Shown: piece after piece, positions 1-8,601 of the stretch
Numbering within the stretch: the first letter of the stretch is position 1
How the letters are laid out: each line of letters opens with the position of its first letter
Source of the DNA: F23-B02 sp946405205
GTDB taxonomy: Bacteria > Bacillota > Clostridia > Oscillospirales > Oscillospiraceae
DNA: 64,000 bases
NCBI GenBank assembly: GCA_946405205.1
Contig: CAMJGL010000003.1
Location: 57,492-121,491 of the forward strand
Direction of reading: 5' to 3'
Program-made: the position numbers and the translations under genes
Notes under the pieces: generated by a model
The model's input: the letters and a program-made list of their open reading frames with translations, nothing else
The model's database searches: none
Told to the model about the DNA's origin: nothing

Positions 1-408
1 ATGATCGAAAATTTCAGCATCCGCTTTGAAAACGGCAGGGTGAGCGAGGTACACGCCGAAAAGGGCGAGGAGGCGCTCAGAACGCTGGTGGACATGGACG
101 AGGGCTCCAAAATGCTCGGCGAGTGCGCCCTTGTGCCCTATGACAGCCCCATCCGCAGCAGCGGCATAATGTTCTACAACACCCTGTTCGATGAGAACGC
201 CGCCTGCCACCTTGCGCTGGGCGACGGCTTTGCAAACTGCATCAGGGACTATGACAAATACACGCTCGAGCAGTGCCGCGAAATGGGCATCAACATGTCC
301 ATGATACACGAGGACTTCATGATCGGCTCGGAGGATCTGGACATCACGGGCATCACCGAAAGCGGAGAGACCGTACAGATATTCAAAAACGGCAACTGGG
401 CGTTCTGA
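1..408 (+). CDS. M29 family aminopeptidase, C-terminal part (truncated by window edge)
   Basis: This is the last 135 residues of a thermophilic-type (AmpS/AmpT, family M29) metallo-aminopeptidase, a cytoplasmic enzyme that removes N-terminal amino acids using two metal ions. The family is about 400 residues long, so the gene starts upstream of the window and the ATG at base 1 is internal. Visible family motifs are ENAACHLALG (Glu65, His70) and the H-x-D metal-ligand pair in MIHEDFMIGS (His103, Asp105). The stop is followed after 20 nt by the next gene on the same strand. Confidence 0.85.
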   Translation: MIENFSIRFENGRVSEVHAEKGEEALRTLVDMDEGSKMLGECALVPYDSPIRSSGIMFYNTLFDENAACHLALGDGFANCIRDYDKYTLEQCREMGINMSMIHEDFMIGSEDLDITGITESGETVQIFKNGNWAF

Positions 409-428
409 GATAAGGCGAGGATAAGGAT

Positions 429-1106
429 ATGGACGATAATACGAAAAGAGAAAAGCTCAGATATTCGGTGAGCAGAAAGAATGTTTTTGTGAAGCTGTCG
501 GCGTTTTTCATGCTGATCTCTGTGCTTTGCCGGCTTCTCGGCTACTGGGGCTTCTGGGCAAATCAGACAACCGAGTTTATGCTTACGCAGATACTGCTGC
601 CCATAGTCAGCTGCCTTCTGTTTACAGCCGTTATACTCTACATGGGCAGGCGCTTTTTCAGCCTGAGCTTTATCCCGGTGGTGCTGGGCGTGGTGTTTTT
701 CATAATCAAGGCGCTGGGCTTTGACAGCGTGATACATATGATACTCTGCATCTGCCTGTACCTGGCGGTCGCCATTATCTACACCGCGACGGTGTTCGGC
801 ATCATACGCACGAAATGGCTGCTGGTGCCGCTTTTCGGGCTGCCGCTGCTGTACCACATTTTCGTTGAGGACAGGAACACCCTGCTTGCGAATGAAAACG
901 CCATGAGCCTCGGCGACTGGCTTCCGGAGATCTCGGTGCTGTGCGTTATGATGTCGCTGCTTCTCATATGCTTTGCAATGAAAAAGCGCGATTTTGCGGC
1001 AGAGAGAGCAAGCTCCGACGATCAGCAGACGATAGACATTCTCATAAACAATGAAGAACCCGTGGCCGCTCCCGCCGAGGACGGCGAGACGACAGGAGAT
1101 ACTTAA
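429..1106 (+). CDS. Multi-pass membrane protein of unknown function
   Basis: I do not recognise this 225-residue protein. It has a basic N-terminus, then about six hydrophobic segments between residues 20 and 180, and an acidic cytoplasmic-looking tail. There are no catalytic motifs. It is 20 nt downstream of the M29 peptidase and 5 nt upstream of the LRR protein, so it is probably cotranscribed with both. A partner role for the LRR membrane protein is possible but is only inferred from adjacency. Confidence 0.7.
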   Translation: MDDNTKREKLRYSVSRKNVFVKLSAFFMLISVLCRLLGYWGFWANQTTEFMLTQILLPIVSCLLFTAVILYMGRRFFSLSFIPVVLGVVFFIIKALGFDSVIHMILCICLYLAVAIIYTATVFGIIRTKWLLVPLFGLPLLYHIFVEDRNTLLANENAMSLGDWLPEISVLCVMMSLLLICFAMKKRDFAAERASSDDQQTIDILINNEEPVAAPAEDGETTGDT

Positions 1107-1111
1107 TAAGC

Positions 1112-3058
1112 ATGAGCGATATCAGAAAAAACAAGCTTGACGCGGACGAGACCGTGGTCATAAAAAAGGACGATATAGAGGAACAGCTTCGCAGAGGCTC
1201 GGAGGACAGCACCGTGCTCGAAAGCACTTCAGGAGCGTTCAAAAGCATCTTCGACCCCGAGCTGGAGGCCATCCTGCGCGAAACGGAGGGCTACGATGCG
1301 GAGCCTGAGCCTGAGCCCGAGCGGGAGCCGGAGCCGGTGGTACGCGGCGTAAGCTCCAATGCGCAGCGCGTTATTGACCGGCGCGCAGAGGAGAAGGAGC
1401 ACCGCCGGAAAAAGAAGCTCCTGATCGTCTGCGTGGCGGCCGTGGCGGCTCTTGCCGCGCTGCTGGTGCTCATTCTTGCGCTCAAAAGCGGCGGAGAGGC
1501 GAAGGAATACCGCGACGCCTACGAAAAGGCGCAGACGTATTACTACGACGGCGAGTATGACAAGGCGCTTGAAAAGCTGCGCGAGGCCATGGCCATCGAC
1601 AAGACCGACGAGTGCCTGCTGCTGATGAGCCAGTGCTATGAGGCAAAGTACGACTATGTAAACGCCATTGCGATACTTGAAAGCTCGAACTCCGACAGTG
1701 AGAGCATAAAAAAGCGCATCGAGCTGCTGAAAAAGGCCAAGGAGGATTATGACAGCGGCAAGGTCGTGCTCATCTGCGGCGAGCAGTACGATGTTGAGAC
1801 GACGGTGCTCGAACTGTCGGGCAAGGGCGCGAGAAGCGGCAGGCTCGCCGATGTGGGAAAGCTCACGGAGCTCACGAGCCTGAAGCTTTCCGATAACAAG
1901 ATAACGACGCTCGATTTCCTCGAGCCTCTCGGAAAGCTCGTTTCGCTCGACCTGAGCAATAACGAGATCACCGATATAAGCGCCCTCGCGGGGCTCAAAA
2001 ATCTGAGGACCCTGCACCTTGACGGAAACGAGATCAAGGATTTCACCCCCCTGTACAGCCTGAACAAGCTCACCATGCTGACCATCTGCGATATCGAGAT
2101 AAAGGAGAGCCAGCTCAAGCAGCTCAAGGAAAAGCTCCCCGGCTGCGTTATTTACAGCGATGAGGCCAAGGAGGATATCATCGACATCACCCTCGGCGGA
2201 AAAACCTTCAAAAGCAACGTGACGGAGCTTGACCTCTCCGGCAGCGGAGTGAAGGATATCTCGCTTCTGTCCGTATGTACGAAGCTGACGAAGCTCGACC
2301 TCTCGGACAACAGCATCAGCGATATAAGCGCGCTTGTTGACATACCAGGACTCACGGAGCTCGACCTTTCGGACAACAGCATAGGCGATATAAGCCCGCT
2401 TGTCAGCATGACCAAGCTCACGAAGCTGGACCTTTCAAACAACAGCATCAAGTCCGCGGCGGCTCTCAAGGAGCTTACCAAGCTCACAGAGCTCCGGCTT
2501 GGCGGGAATAAGCTCGGCAGCTTCTCCGTTATCGGCAAGCTCACCGCGCTCAAGACCCTCGGCCTGAACGACACGGGGCTGGAGGATTCCGACCTGAGCG
2601 GCCTCTATGCTCTGAAAAACCTGAAAAAGCTCAATATCGAGGATAACAGCGCCCTGACGGAAAGCGGCGTGTCCGCGCTGCAGAAAAAGCTTCCGGGCTG
2701 CACGATCAGCCACTCGGAGCTTGTCAGGTCCATAGAGCTCGGCGGCAAGTCCTTCCCGTCGGACTCCGAGACCGTGGAGGCGACGGATCTGGGGCTGACC
2801 GATATCTCCAGGGTGTCGGGCTTCACAAACCTGAAGCATCTGGACCTCAGCAAGAACCAGATAAGCAGTGTGTCCGCGCTCTCAGAGCTCACGAGCCTTG
2901 AGACCCTCGATCTTTCCGACAATAAGATCACCGACGTTTCGGCGCTGCATTCGCTTAAAAATCTCAAGCAGCTCTGGCTCGGCGGCAATAATCTCAGCGC
3001 CGAACAGATCGACGCGCTGCGTGCGGCTCTGCCCGAGTGCTATATAAGTGTTGAATAA
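1112..3058 (+). CDS. Membrane-anchored TPR and leucine-rich-repeat protein
   Basis: The 648-residue protein has four parts. Residues 1-100 are a charged, Thr/Ser-bearing cytoplasmic segment with a Glu-Pro run near 64-76. A single transmembrane helix lies at about 102-125. A TPR-like helical region spans 130-210. From about 228 to the end there are about 15 leucine-rich repeats of the internalin/SDS22 type (consensus LxxLDLSxNxIxDISxL), arranged in three blocks separated by short spacers ending in LPGC. There is no signal peptide cleavage site and no sortase motif. The topology is probably type II, with the repeats outside and used as a protein-binding surface. The ligand is unknown. Confidence 0.8.
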   Translation: MSDIRKNKLDADETVVIKKDDIEEQLRRGSEDSTVLESTSGAFKSIFDPELEAILRETEGYDAEPEPEPEREPEPVVRGVSSNAQRVIDRRAEEKEHRRKKKLLIVCVAAVAALAALLVLILALKSGGEAKEYRDAYEKAQTYYYDGEYDKALEKLREAMAIDKTDECLLLMSQCYEAKYDYVNAIAILESSNSDSESIKKRIELLKKAKEDYDSGKVVLICGEQYDVETTVLELSGKGARSGRLADVGKLTELTSLKLSDNKITTLDFLEPLGKLVSLDLSNNEITDISALAGLKNLRTLHLDGNEIKDFTPLYSLNKLTMLTICDIEIKESQLKQLKEKLPGCVIYSDEAKEDIIDITLGGKTFKSNVTELDLSGSGVKDISLLSVCTKLTKLDLSDNSISDISALVDIPGLTELDLSDNSIGDISPLVSMTKLTKLDLSNNSIKSAAALKELTKLTELRLGGNKLGSFSVIGKLTALKTLGLNDTGLEDSDLSGLYALKNLKKLNIEDNSALTESGVSALQKKLPGCTISHSELVRSIELGGKSFPSDSETVEATDLGLTDISRVSGFTNLKHLDLSKNQISSVSALSELTSLETLDLSDNKITDVSALHSLKNLKQLWLGGNNLSAEQIDALRAALPECYISVE

Positions 3059-3126
3059 AAAAATACGAACAAATTTTAAATTTTAAGGCGTTTTGTACAA
3101 ATGCTATTTCCTTATGCGGCACTATG

Positions 3127-3170
3127 TGCTATAATTGACATATGCAGGAGACAAGCACGGCTTGTCCTGC
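3127..3170 (+). promoter_or_regulatory. hpf promoter (extended -10) and leader hairpin
   Basis: TGCTATAAT at 3127-3135 is an extended -10 element; no good -35 is visible. An inverted repeat at 3144-3170 (GCAGG/CCTGC arms with an inner ACAAGC/GCTTGT) would form a hairpin at the very start of the hpf transcript. The gene's AAAGGAG ribosome binding site follows at 3180. Confidence 0.5.
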
Positions 3171-3195
3171 AAACGCAGAAAGGAGCTGACAAAAA

Positions 3196-3741
3196 ATGAA
3201 GTTCACTTTTACCGAAAAGAAGATGGGCCCCTCCGAGGAGCTGAGAGCGTATACCGAGCGCAAGGTCGGCAAGCTCGACCGCTTTTTCAGGAGCGAGAGC
3301 AGCGCCTCCGTCACCTTCAGTATGGAGCGCGGCAGATTCCTTGCTGAGATCACGGTCTCCAACAACGGCCTGTATTACAGGGCAAGCGAGCTTACAAACG
3401 ACATGTACGCCTCCGTCGATTCCGGCGTCGCCGCTATCGAGCGCCAGATCCGGAAGAACAAGACCCGTCTTGAGAAACGGCTGAGGGAAGGAGCTCTGGA
3501 GCGTGAGGCAAGACCCTCCTATGCGCCTGCTGAGGAGGATGAGGATGAGGAATTCAAGATCGTCCGCAGCAAGCGATTCTCCATCAAGCCCATGTCGCCG
3601 GAGGAGGCAATTCTCCAGATGAACCTTCTTGAGCATGAGTTCTTCGTGTTCAGAAACGATGAGGCCGACGGCGCGATCTCGGTAGTCTACCGCCGCAAAA
3701 ACGGAGGCTACGGTCTGATCTGCGACGATACAGAGGAATAA
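3196..3741 (+). CDS. hpf: Ribosome hibernation promoting factor, long form
   Basis: The 181-residue protein matches long-form HPF, which dimerises 70S ribosomes into inactive 100S particles in starved cells. Residues 1-100 form the RaiA/HPF domain (FTEKKMGPSEELRAYTERKV start, basic helices). After an acidic linker with an EEDEDEEF run, the conserved C-terminal dimerisation domain covers about 115-175 (RSKRFSIKPMSPEEAILQM, FVFRNDEADGAISVVYRRKNG). The start is set by AAAGGAG 10 nt upstream. It is monocistronic: it has its own promoter and is followed by a strong terminator. Confidence 0.95.
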   Translation: MKFTFTEKKMGPSEELRAYTERKVGKLDRFFRSESSASVTFSMERGRFLAEITVSNNGLYYRASELTNDMYASVDSGVAAIERQIRKNKTRLEKRLREGALEREARPSYAPAEEDEDEEFKIVRSKRFSIKPMSPEEAILQMNLLEHEFFVFRNDEADGAISVVYRRKNGGYGLICDDTEE

Positions 3742-3750
3742 AATATCTAC

Positions 3751-3777
3751 TGCCCCACCAAAAGGTGGGGCAATTTT
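3751..3777 (+). terminator. Intrinsic terminator after hpf
   Basis: A perfect 9-bp stem (TGCCCCACC / GGTGGGGCA) with an AAAA loop is followed by ATTTT, 10 nt after the hpf stop codon. Confidence 0.85.
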
Positions 3778-3790
3778 AAGGAAATGTGAT

Positions 3791-4705
3791 ATGAACTATA
3801 CGGAAGTTACGATAGAATGTGCGCAGGAGGATATCGACTCAGTCTGCGACCGGCTGACCGCCATGGGCTGCGGCGGCTTCGTCATTGAAAACGAGGCCGA
3901 TCTCAAGGATTTTCTTGAGAACAACCGCCGCTACTGGGACTATGTTGACGAGGCTCTGCAGCAGCGCTACGCGGGGCTGTCGCGTGTAAAGTGCTACCTT
4001 GAGGATAACGAGGACGGGCAGCAAATGCTTGCCGCGCTCAGGGCGCAGTTTGACATTAGCACAAAGACCGTGTGCGACAGCGATTGGGAAAATAACTGGA
4101 AGGAGTTTTACAAGCCGCTTGAGATAGGCGAGCGCTTCCTCGTCGTTCCCGAGTGGGAGGAGGCGTCGGCCGAGGGCAGAGTAAATCTCCGCCTTGACCC
4201 GGGGCTGATGTTCGGCACCGGCAGCCATGCGACCACGCGTATGTGCCTTGCCGCGCTTGAAAAATACGCGGGAGCGGGCAAAAAGGTGCTCGATCTCGGC
4301 TGCGGCAGCGGCATCCTCGGCATAGGCGCGCTGGTGCTCGGGAGCGATATCTGCGTCGGCTGTGATATCGACCCCAAGGCTCCCGACATCGTCATGGAAA
4401 ACGCCGCGCTCAACGGAATGGGCAGCGACAGGATGCGCGTTTTTGCCGGCGATGTTATCGGTGATAAAACGCTCCGCAAAAACCTCGGCGGCGCTTACGA
4501 TATCGTGCTTGCAAACATCGTTTCCGACGTTATAATACCGCTTGCGCCCCATGTCCGCGCCTTTATGGCGGACAAGGCCGTGTTCATAACCTCCGGCATC
4601 ATAGACGGCAGGGAAGCAGAGGTCGAAAACGCCCTGAAAAACGCGGGCTTTGAGATAGCCGCGCATTATCACGAGGAGGAATGGCACTGCTTTGAGTGCA
4701 GATGA
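3791..4705 (+). CDS. prmA: Ribosomal protein L11 methyltransferase
   Basis: PrmA trimethylates ribosomal protein L11 using S-adenosylmethionine. The 304-residue length fits the family. The N-terminal substrate-recognition domain covers about 1-125. The SAM-binding fold begins with the family signature LDPGLMFGTGSHATTRMCL (about 137-155). Motif I is VLDLGCGSGILGIGAL (about 167-182), and the catalytic-site motif is VLANIVSDVI near 238. The gene sits between two terminators with only a weak ribosome site (AAGGAAATGTGAT) before its ATG. Confidence 0.95.
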   Translation: MNYTEVTIECAQEDIDSVCDRLTAMGCGGFVIENEADLKDFLENNRRYWDYVDEALQQRYAGLSRVKCYLEDNEDGQQMLAALRAQFDISTKTVCDSDWENNWKEFYKPLEIGERFLVVPEWEEASAEGRVNLRLDPGLMFGTGSHATTRMCLAALEKYAGAGKKVLDLGCGSGILGIGALVLGSDICVGCDIDPKAPDIVMENAALNGMGSDRMRVFAGDVIGDKTLRKNLGGAYDIVLANIVSDVIIPLAPHVRAFMADKAVFITSGIIDGREAEVENALKNAGFEIAAHYHEEEWHCFECR

Positions 4706-4715
4706 TAAAGAAAAG

Positions 4716-4758
4716 GCCGCAGCGCTTTGTACCGTCAGGTATAAAGCGCTGCGGCTTT
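4716..4758. terminator. Terminator between convergent prmA and nucleotidyltransferase genes
   Basis: Arms GCCGCAGCGCTTT (4716-4728) and AAAGCGCTGCGGC (4743-4755) form a perfect 13-bp stem flanked by short A and T runs. It can act for both converging transcripts. Confidence 0.8.
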
Positions 4759-4784
4759 AGTGCTCTTTGTGCCGGTCTTGCGGC

Positions 4785-5693
4785 TTATTCCCACAGACGG
4801 TCGGGGTAGACGCCCCGCGCCTTCATCTCGGCTATGGCGGCTCTCACGCTGCCGAGATCCTGGCGGTAGGTCATGCCGTACCAGGTCTCATTGCAGTCGA
4901 GCATCCTGACGCTCGCGGAGCCCTCCTCAAGCTGTTCGTTTGCGACAAAGGGCAGGAAATACTCGCATTTAAGGGGATTTTCGGCAAGCCCCCTATCAAG
5001 AAAAGCGGGGAACCTTGCGCTTAGCTCCTCCAGCATTTTGGGCGAGAAGCCCCAGAAATTCATCGACACCGTAACGTCGCCGGAGAGGGGGATGAAGCTC
5101 TCCCCGTCCTCGGTGTATGCCGCGTCATCGCCGCGCTTTTCAATGTGGGTGCGCTCGGTGATACCCTTGAGAAAGCCGTTTTCGACCTCGCATACGCCGC
5201 GGGCTACGTGGCCGTTCTCGGTCACGGTGTTGCTCAGCTTATAGCCCACCATCGCGTACTCGGAGGCGGGTCTGTCCTCCTTGAGGAAGCCGTATATCGC
5301 CTCATACGCGCCCGCGCCGTAAAAATCGTCGGCGTTTATGACCGCGAAGGGGCCGTCGACCGCGCCGCGGCAGCACAGCACCGCGTGACCCGTACCCCAG
5401 GGCTTTTCGCGCCCCTCGGGAACACTGTAGCCCTCGGGCAGCATATCAAGCTGCTGGTACACATACTGCACGTCGAAATACTTCTCCATGCGGCGCCCCA
5501 CGGCGGCCTTGAAGCTTTCCTCGATCTCGTGCTTTATGATGAAGGCTATCTTCCTGAAGCCTGCCCTGCGGGCGTCGAACAGCGAAAAATCAATGATGGC
5601 ATGGCCGAGATCGTCAACGGAGGTTATCTGCTTGAGGCCCCCGAAGCGGCTGCCCATGCCGGCAGCCATGATAACAAGCGTCGGTTCCGCCAT
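4785..5693 (-). CDS. Sugar-phosphate nucleotidyltransferase family protein
   Basis: This 302-residue protein has the nucleotidyltransferase-like Rossmann fold. The signature loop MAAGMGSRFGGLKQ (residues 9-22) matches GxGxRxxxLKQ. A DD metal-binding motif (VINADDFYG) lies near residue 120. The substrate cannot be named from sequence; homologues are annotated as sugar-phosphate or choline-phosphate nucleotidyltransferases. It is the last gene of a tight minus-strand operon: its start codon lies 3 nt after the stop of the SecB-like gene. Confidence 0.8.
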   Translation of the reverse strand: MAEPTLVIMAAGMGSRFGGLKQITSVDDLGHAIIDFSLFDARRAGFRKIAFIIKHEIEESFKAAVGRRMEKYFDVQYVYQQLDMLPEGYSVPEGREKPWGTGHAVLCCRGAVDGPFAVINADDFYGAGAYEAIYGFLKEDRPASEYAMVGYKLSNTVTENGHVARGVCEVENGFLKGITERTHIEKRGDDAAYTEDGESFIPLSGDVTVSMNFWGFSPKMLEELSARFPAFLDRGLAENPLKCEYFLPFVANEQLEEGSASVRMLDCNETWYGMTYRQDLGSVRAAIAEMKARGVYPDRLWE

Positions 5694-5696
5694 GGC

Positions 5697-6053
5697 TTAT
5701 TCCTTTGCACCGAGGTCGAGCTCGTTTATGCCCATGCCGACGGATATCGTGCGTATGGCCTCGAAGGTCTTTGCCTGAGCAATCTCAAGTCCGGCGTTCA
5801 TCGCCTCGTCGGAGAACTCCTCGACCTCATCGGGGAGCTTGACGATAGTCTCGGTGGTGATGTCGAACACGAAGTGCTTTTCCTCGGGGTCGGAGATTTT
5901 TATGCTCAGATACAGTACGGCATAGCCGTTCCACTCATCGGGGAGCTTCGCGGAGACCTTGCCGCTCTGGGTGAGGCTGAGCTCCGCGCTCATGCCGGTG
6001 TCGAGCATGCTGCTGAGCTTTACGGTTTTAAAATCAACAAATTCTACCTTCAT
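5697..6053 (-). CDS. Small SecB-like protein, function unknown
   Basis: The 118-residue acidic protein starts at the ATG preceded by a GGTAGGACA ribosome site, not at the longer open frame upstream, which runs into degV. It is predicted to be four beta strands followed by two helices ending TFEAIRTISVGMGINELDLG. That layout resembles the small SecB-like/DUF1149 chaperone family of Bacillota; the assignment is tentative. Spacing of 11 nt from degV and 3 nt to the nucleotidyltransferase shows one operon. Confidence 0.6.
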   Translation of the reverse strand: MKVEFVDFKTVKLSSMLDTGMSAELSLTQSGKVSAKLPDEWNGYAVLYLSIKISDPEEKHFVFDITTETIVKLPDEVEEFSDEAMNAGLEIAQAKTFEAIRTISVGMGINELDLGAKE

Positions 6054-6064
6054 TGTCCTACCTC

Positions 6065-6937
6065 TTACATGGTTCTTTTTTTGCCTGTGAAGAACGCGGC
6101 CATAAGTCCGGGGCCGCAGTTTGAGCCGATGGTCGTGCCGATATATGTGTAAAACACGTCGCGGAAGCCGAACAACTCCTTTATCTCCTCGCCGAAGGCC
6201 TCCGCCTCCTCGGGGATATCCGAATGGCATATGTATAGTGTCTGATTCTCCGGCTCGACGCAGAGCTCGCGGATGATGCTGTGGATGCGCGCGATAGTGT
6301 GCTTTTTGCCGCGCTCCTTTGCCTGAACGATGAGGTGGCCCTCAAGGTCGAGATTCAGGATGGGCCATATGTTCAGCGCCTTGGCGACGACCATGCCCGT
6401 TTTGCTTACCCTGCCGCTGCGGTAAAGATAGGTCAGGTCGCCGGTGGTGTAATAGGTGTTTATGCGGCTTTTTATCGCCTCGAGCTGCTCGGCGCACTCG
6501 TCTATGCCGCAGCCGGAGTCGCGCATATCGGCCGCCATAATTGCAAGCATGCCGTAGCCCACGGAGGCGAGGGTGGAGTCGATGACGCGTATCACGGCAT
6601 CGGGATGCTCCGCTGTGACGAGCTCCGCGGCTTGCACGGCGCTCGACCACGTTCCGGATATGCCGCTGCCCAGAGAGATGTGCAGTATGGGCTTTTTCTG
6701 CTCAAGCAGAGGCGTCCAGAACTCTACGAAATTATATGGCGTGACCTGACTTGTCTTTGTCAGCGCGCCGTTTCTCATTTTTTCATAGAAGATTTTCAGG
6801 TCGGCGGGGTTCATGGTATCGAAGTGATCTTCGCCGTCAATGGTGTAGCTCATGGAGACGGGGATTATTTCTCTGCTGCGGCAGAAATCCAGGGAAAGGT
6901 CGCAGCCGGAATCGGTGCATACGATGAATTTTGCCAT
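6065..6937 (-). CDS. DegV family fatty-acid-binding protein
   Basis: DegV/FakB proteins bind a fatty acid and, in characterised cases, present it to a FakA kinase. The 290-residue length and two-domain layout fit. Family motifs are the early CTDSGCDL, TSQVTP near 65, the lipid-head-group loop SLGSGISGTWSSA near 92, and IDSTLASVGYG near 122. I place the start at the ATG (MAKFIVCTDSG) behind AGGAAG rather than at a GTG four codons upstream. It heads the operon with the SecB-like and nucleotidyltransferase genes. No FakA gene lies in the window. Confidence 0.9.
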   Translation of the reverse strand: MAKFIVCTDSGCDLSLDFCRSREIIPVSMSYTIDGEDHFDTMNPADLKIFYEKMRNGALTKTSQVTPYNFVEFWTPLLEQKKPILHISLGSGISGTWSSAVQAAELVTAEHPDAVIRVIDSTLASVGYGMLAIMAADMRDSGCGIDECAEQLEAIKSRINTYYTTGDLTYLYRSGRVSKTGMVVAKALNIWPILNLDLEGHLIVQAKERGKKHTIARIHSIIRELCVEPENQTLYICHSDIPEEAEAFGEEIKELFGFRDVFYTYIGTTIGSNCGPGLMAAFFTGKKRTM

Positions 6938-6973
6938 GGTGAAACTCACTTCCTCAGTAACAGTATCGGCATT

Positions 6974-7002
6974 ATTTTACTCTACATCGGCGGATTTGAC
7001 AA
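6974..7002 (-). promoter_or_regulatory. Promoter of the degV operon
   Basis: On the minus strand TTGTCA (7002-6997) and TAAAAT (6979-6974) are separated by 17 nt, about 40 nt before the degV start. Confidence 0.65.
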
Positions 7003-7011
7003 GGTTGAATT

Positions 7012-7043
7012 GAAAAAAGACCGGCGCCGAAAGACGCCGGTCT
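7012..7043 (-). terminator. Terminator after the heptad-repeat membrane protein gene
   Basis: Read on the minus strand, GACCGGCG pairs with CGCCGGTC across a short loop and is followed by TTTTTT. Confidence 0.85.
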
Positions 7044-7061
7044 GAGAGATATAGTATTCTG

Positions 7062-8420
7062 TTATGCCGCTTCTTTGCTCTTCATTCCGGATACGGCAAA
7101 GACGATCGCGGCAAGCATGAGGACTATCATTGCGGCCATCTGCAGCGGGTGAGCGCTGAAGCTGCGGATAACGCCGAGTATCAGAGCCGCGGCCATTAAC
7201 AGCAGCATGACGCCCGCGATGACGTTCACGCGGCGACCCTTGGCGGACATCGCCGCCGCGACGATGCCTATGAGTGCGGCGAGCATGGAAAGACCTATGT
7301 AGACCGCTCTCGTCACAAGATCCTCGGTCGTCTCGGCGGTGGATTCCTCGACCACGAGGTAGCCCGCGTCAAGCGCGTCCATTCCCTCGCCGTTGACCTT
7401 GGCCGCTATCTTTTCGTTCTTCATGAGCACGGCGTAGCCCGCGTCGACCTGTGCCTGCCCCTCCTCAAAGGTATCGAGCTGCTCTTTGCCGTCGGCAAGC
7501 TGCTGTTCGGCGTCGGTTAGCTGCTCCGCGGCGTCTATGAGCTTCTGCCTTCCGGCGGCAATCTCGCTTTCCGCGGCGCTGAGCTTCTTTTCCCCGGCCT
7601 CTATCTCCTTTGCGGCCGCGTCAAGCTTTGCCTTGCCCGCTTCGAGCTGCTTCTGCGCGTCGGCGAGGCTTGCATCGACCTGAGCCGCGACCTGCTGGCG
7701 GACGCCGGCGTGGACCTGCTCCGTGACAAGGGCTCTTACCTGAGCCATGGCATCGGGATTGGCCTCGATCTGAGCCTTCACCGTGTCATAGTATCCGCCG
7801 TAAACGGCCTCCCGTATCTGAGTCTCCGCCGCTGCGAGCTGCTCGGCAGTGGCTTCGGGATTTGCCGCCTTATAAGCCTCAAGCTGATTCTGTATCTGCG
7901 GCTCGAGCTGCTGCTTGACAGCGGCGTCCACGCCCTGAGGCATGTTCTGCTCGACCAGCGCGTTTACGCTGTCGGCGTTTGCGGCGATGTAATCGGCCGT
8001 GTTCTTGTCGATGATGGCTTCCTTGTTGGCGAGGGAGTACTCATAGGTCGCGAGCTTTTCCTTGTACTCCTTCATACCGGCGGCATACTCGGCTTTTCCG
8101 GCCGCGAGCGTATTTTTGCCGTCGTTATACTCGTTTATGCCTGCGGCCAGATCGTTCTGTCCCTTGGCATAATCGCTCTTGCCCTGCTCGTAAGCGGAGG
8201 TACCCTCGTCGTAGGCGAGCTTGCCGTCCTCATAAGCCTGACGGTTCGCCTCAAGCTTTTCAACGCCGGCCTTGAGCGTGTCAAGGCTCTCAAGCGTTTC
8301 GGCCTTTTCCTTTTCGCCGTCGCTCTTCTCCTGCAGGACGTCCCTTATTCCCAGAACACCCGCAACGAGCATAAACAGGCAGGCCAAAACCATTATGACA
8401 CTGATAATTTTTCGTGACAT
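7062..8420 (-). CDS. Membrane protein with glycine/tyrosine heptad repeats (YhgE/Pip-like stalk)
   Basis: The 452-residue protein has an N-terminal transmembrane helix (about 8-26) and four C-terminal helices (about 365-445). Between them is a long, Ala/Gln/Glu-rich helical stalk. Two stretches repeat every seven residues with Gly at a fixed position (YEDGKLAYDEGTSAYEQGK, and later EAGKAKLDAAAKEIEAGEKK). This heptad pattern is typical of the extracellular stalks of YhgE/Pip-type and MmpL-associated Bacillota proteins; the function is unknown. The ATG at 8420 has AAGGAGG 6 nt upstream and is preferred to a GTG two codons earlier. Confidence 0.75.
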   Translation of the reverse strand: MSRKIISVIMVLACLFMLVAGVLGIRDVLQEKSDGEKEKAETLESLDTLKAGVEKLEANRQAYEDGKLAYDEGTSAYEQGKSDYAKGQNDLAAGINEYNDGKNTLAAGKAEYAAGMKEYKEKLATYEYSLANKEAIIDKNTADYIAANADSVNALVEQNMPQGVDAAVKQQLEPQIQNQLEAYKAANPEATAEQLAAAETQIREAVYGGYYDTVKAQIEANPDAMAQVRALVTEQVHAGVRQQVAAQVDASLADAQKQLEAGKAKLDAAAKEIEAGEKKLSAAESEIAAGRQKLIDAAEQLTDAEQQLADGKEQLDTFEEGQAQVDAGYAVLMKNEKIAAKVNGEGMDALDAGYLVVEESTAETTEDLVTRAVYIGLSMLAALIGIVAAAMSAKGRRVNVIAGVMLLLMAAALILGVIRSFSAHPLQMAAMIVLMLAAIVFAVSGMKSKEAA

Positions 8421-8472
8421 ATACACCCTCCTTATTCTGTTTTCGGCTGAAATTATACAACCCTCGCGTTTT

Positions 8473-8501
8473 AGTATAGTTTATTTGGCGGGAAATAGCA
8501 A
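8473..8501 (-). promoter_or_regulatory. Promoter of the heptad-repeat membrane protein gene
   Basis: Minus-strand TTGCTA (8501-8496) and TATACT (8478-8473) are separated by 17 nt. A second -10-like TATAAT occurs at 8457-8452. The rest of the gap from 8427 to 8601 shows no further recognisable element. Confidence 0.55.
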
Positions 8502-8601
8502 GGGCTTATAGTTAATCCTTAGACAATCGGAAGCTTTTTGTTAAACTTTGACGGATGTATACCTCTGTTTTTATACAATATGTTGAGTATTTTTTCGCTG
8601 C

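Noticed and set aside
5145..6152. A 335-codon plus-strand frame across the degV operon
   Set aside because: It is antisense to three genes with clear family motifs or good starts, and its translation has no recognisable domain.
7486..8300. Tandem DNA repeat in the heptad-repeat membrane protein gene
   Set aside because: The periodicity is at protein level (Gly every seven residues); the codons vary and no DNA repeat unit is conserved.
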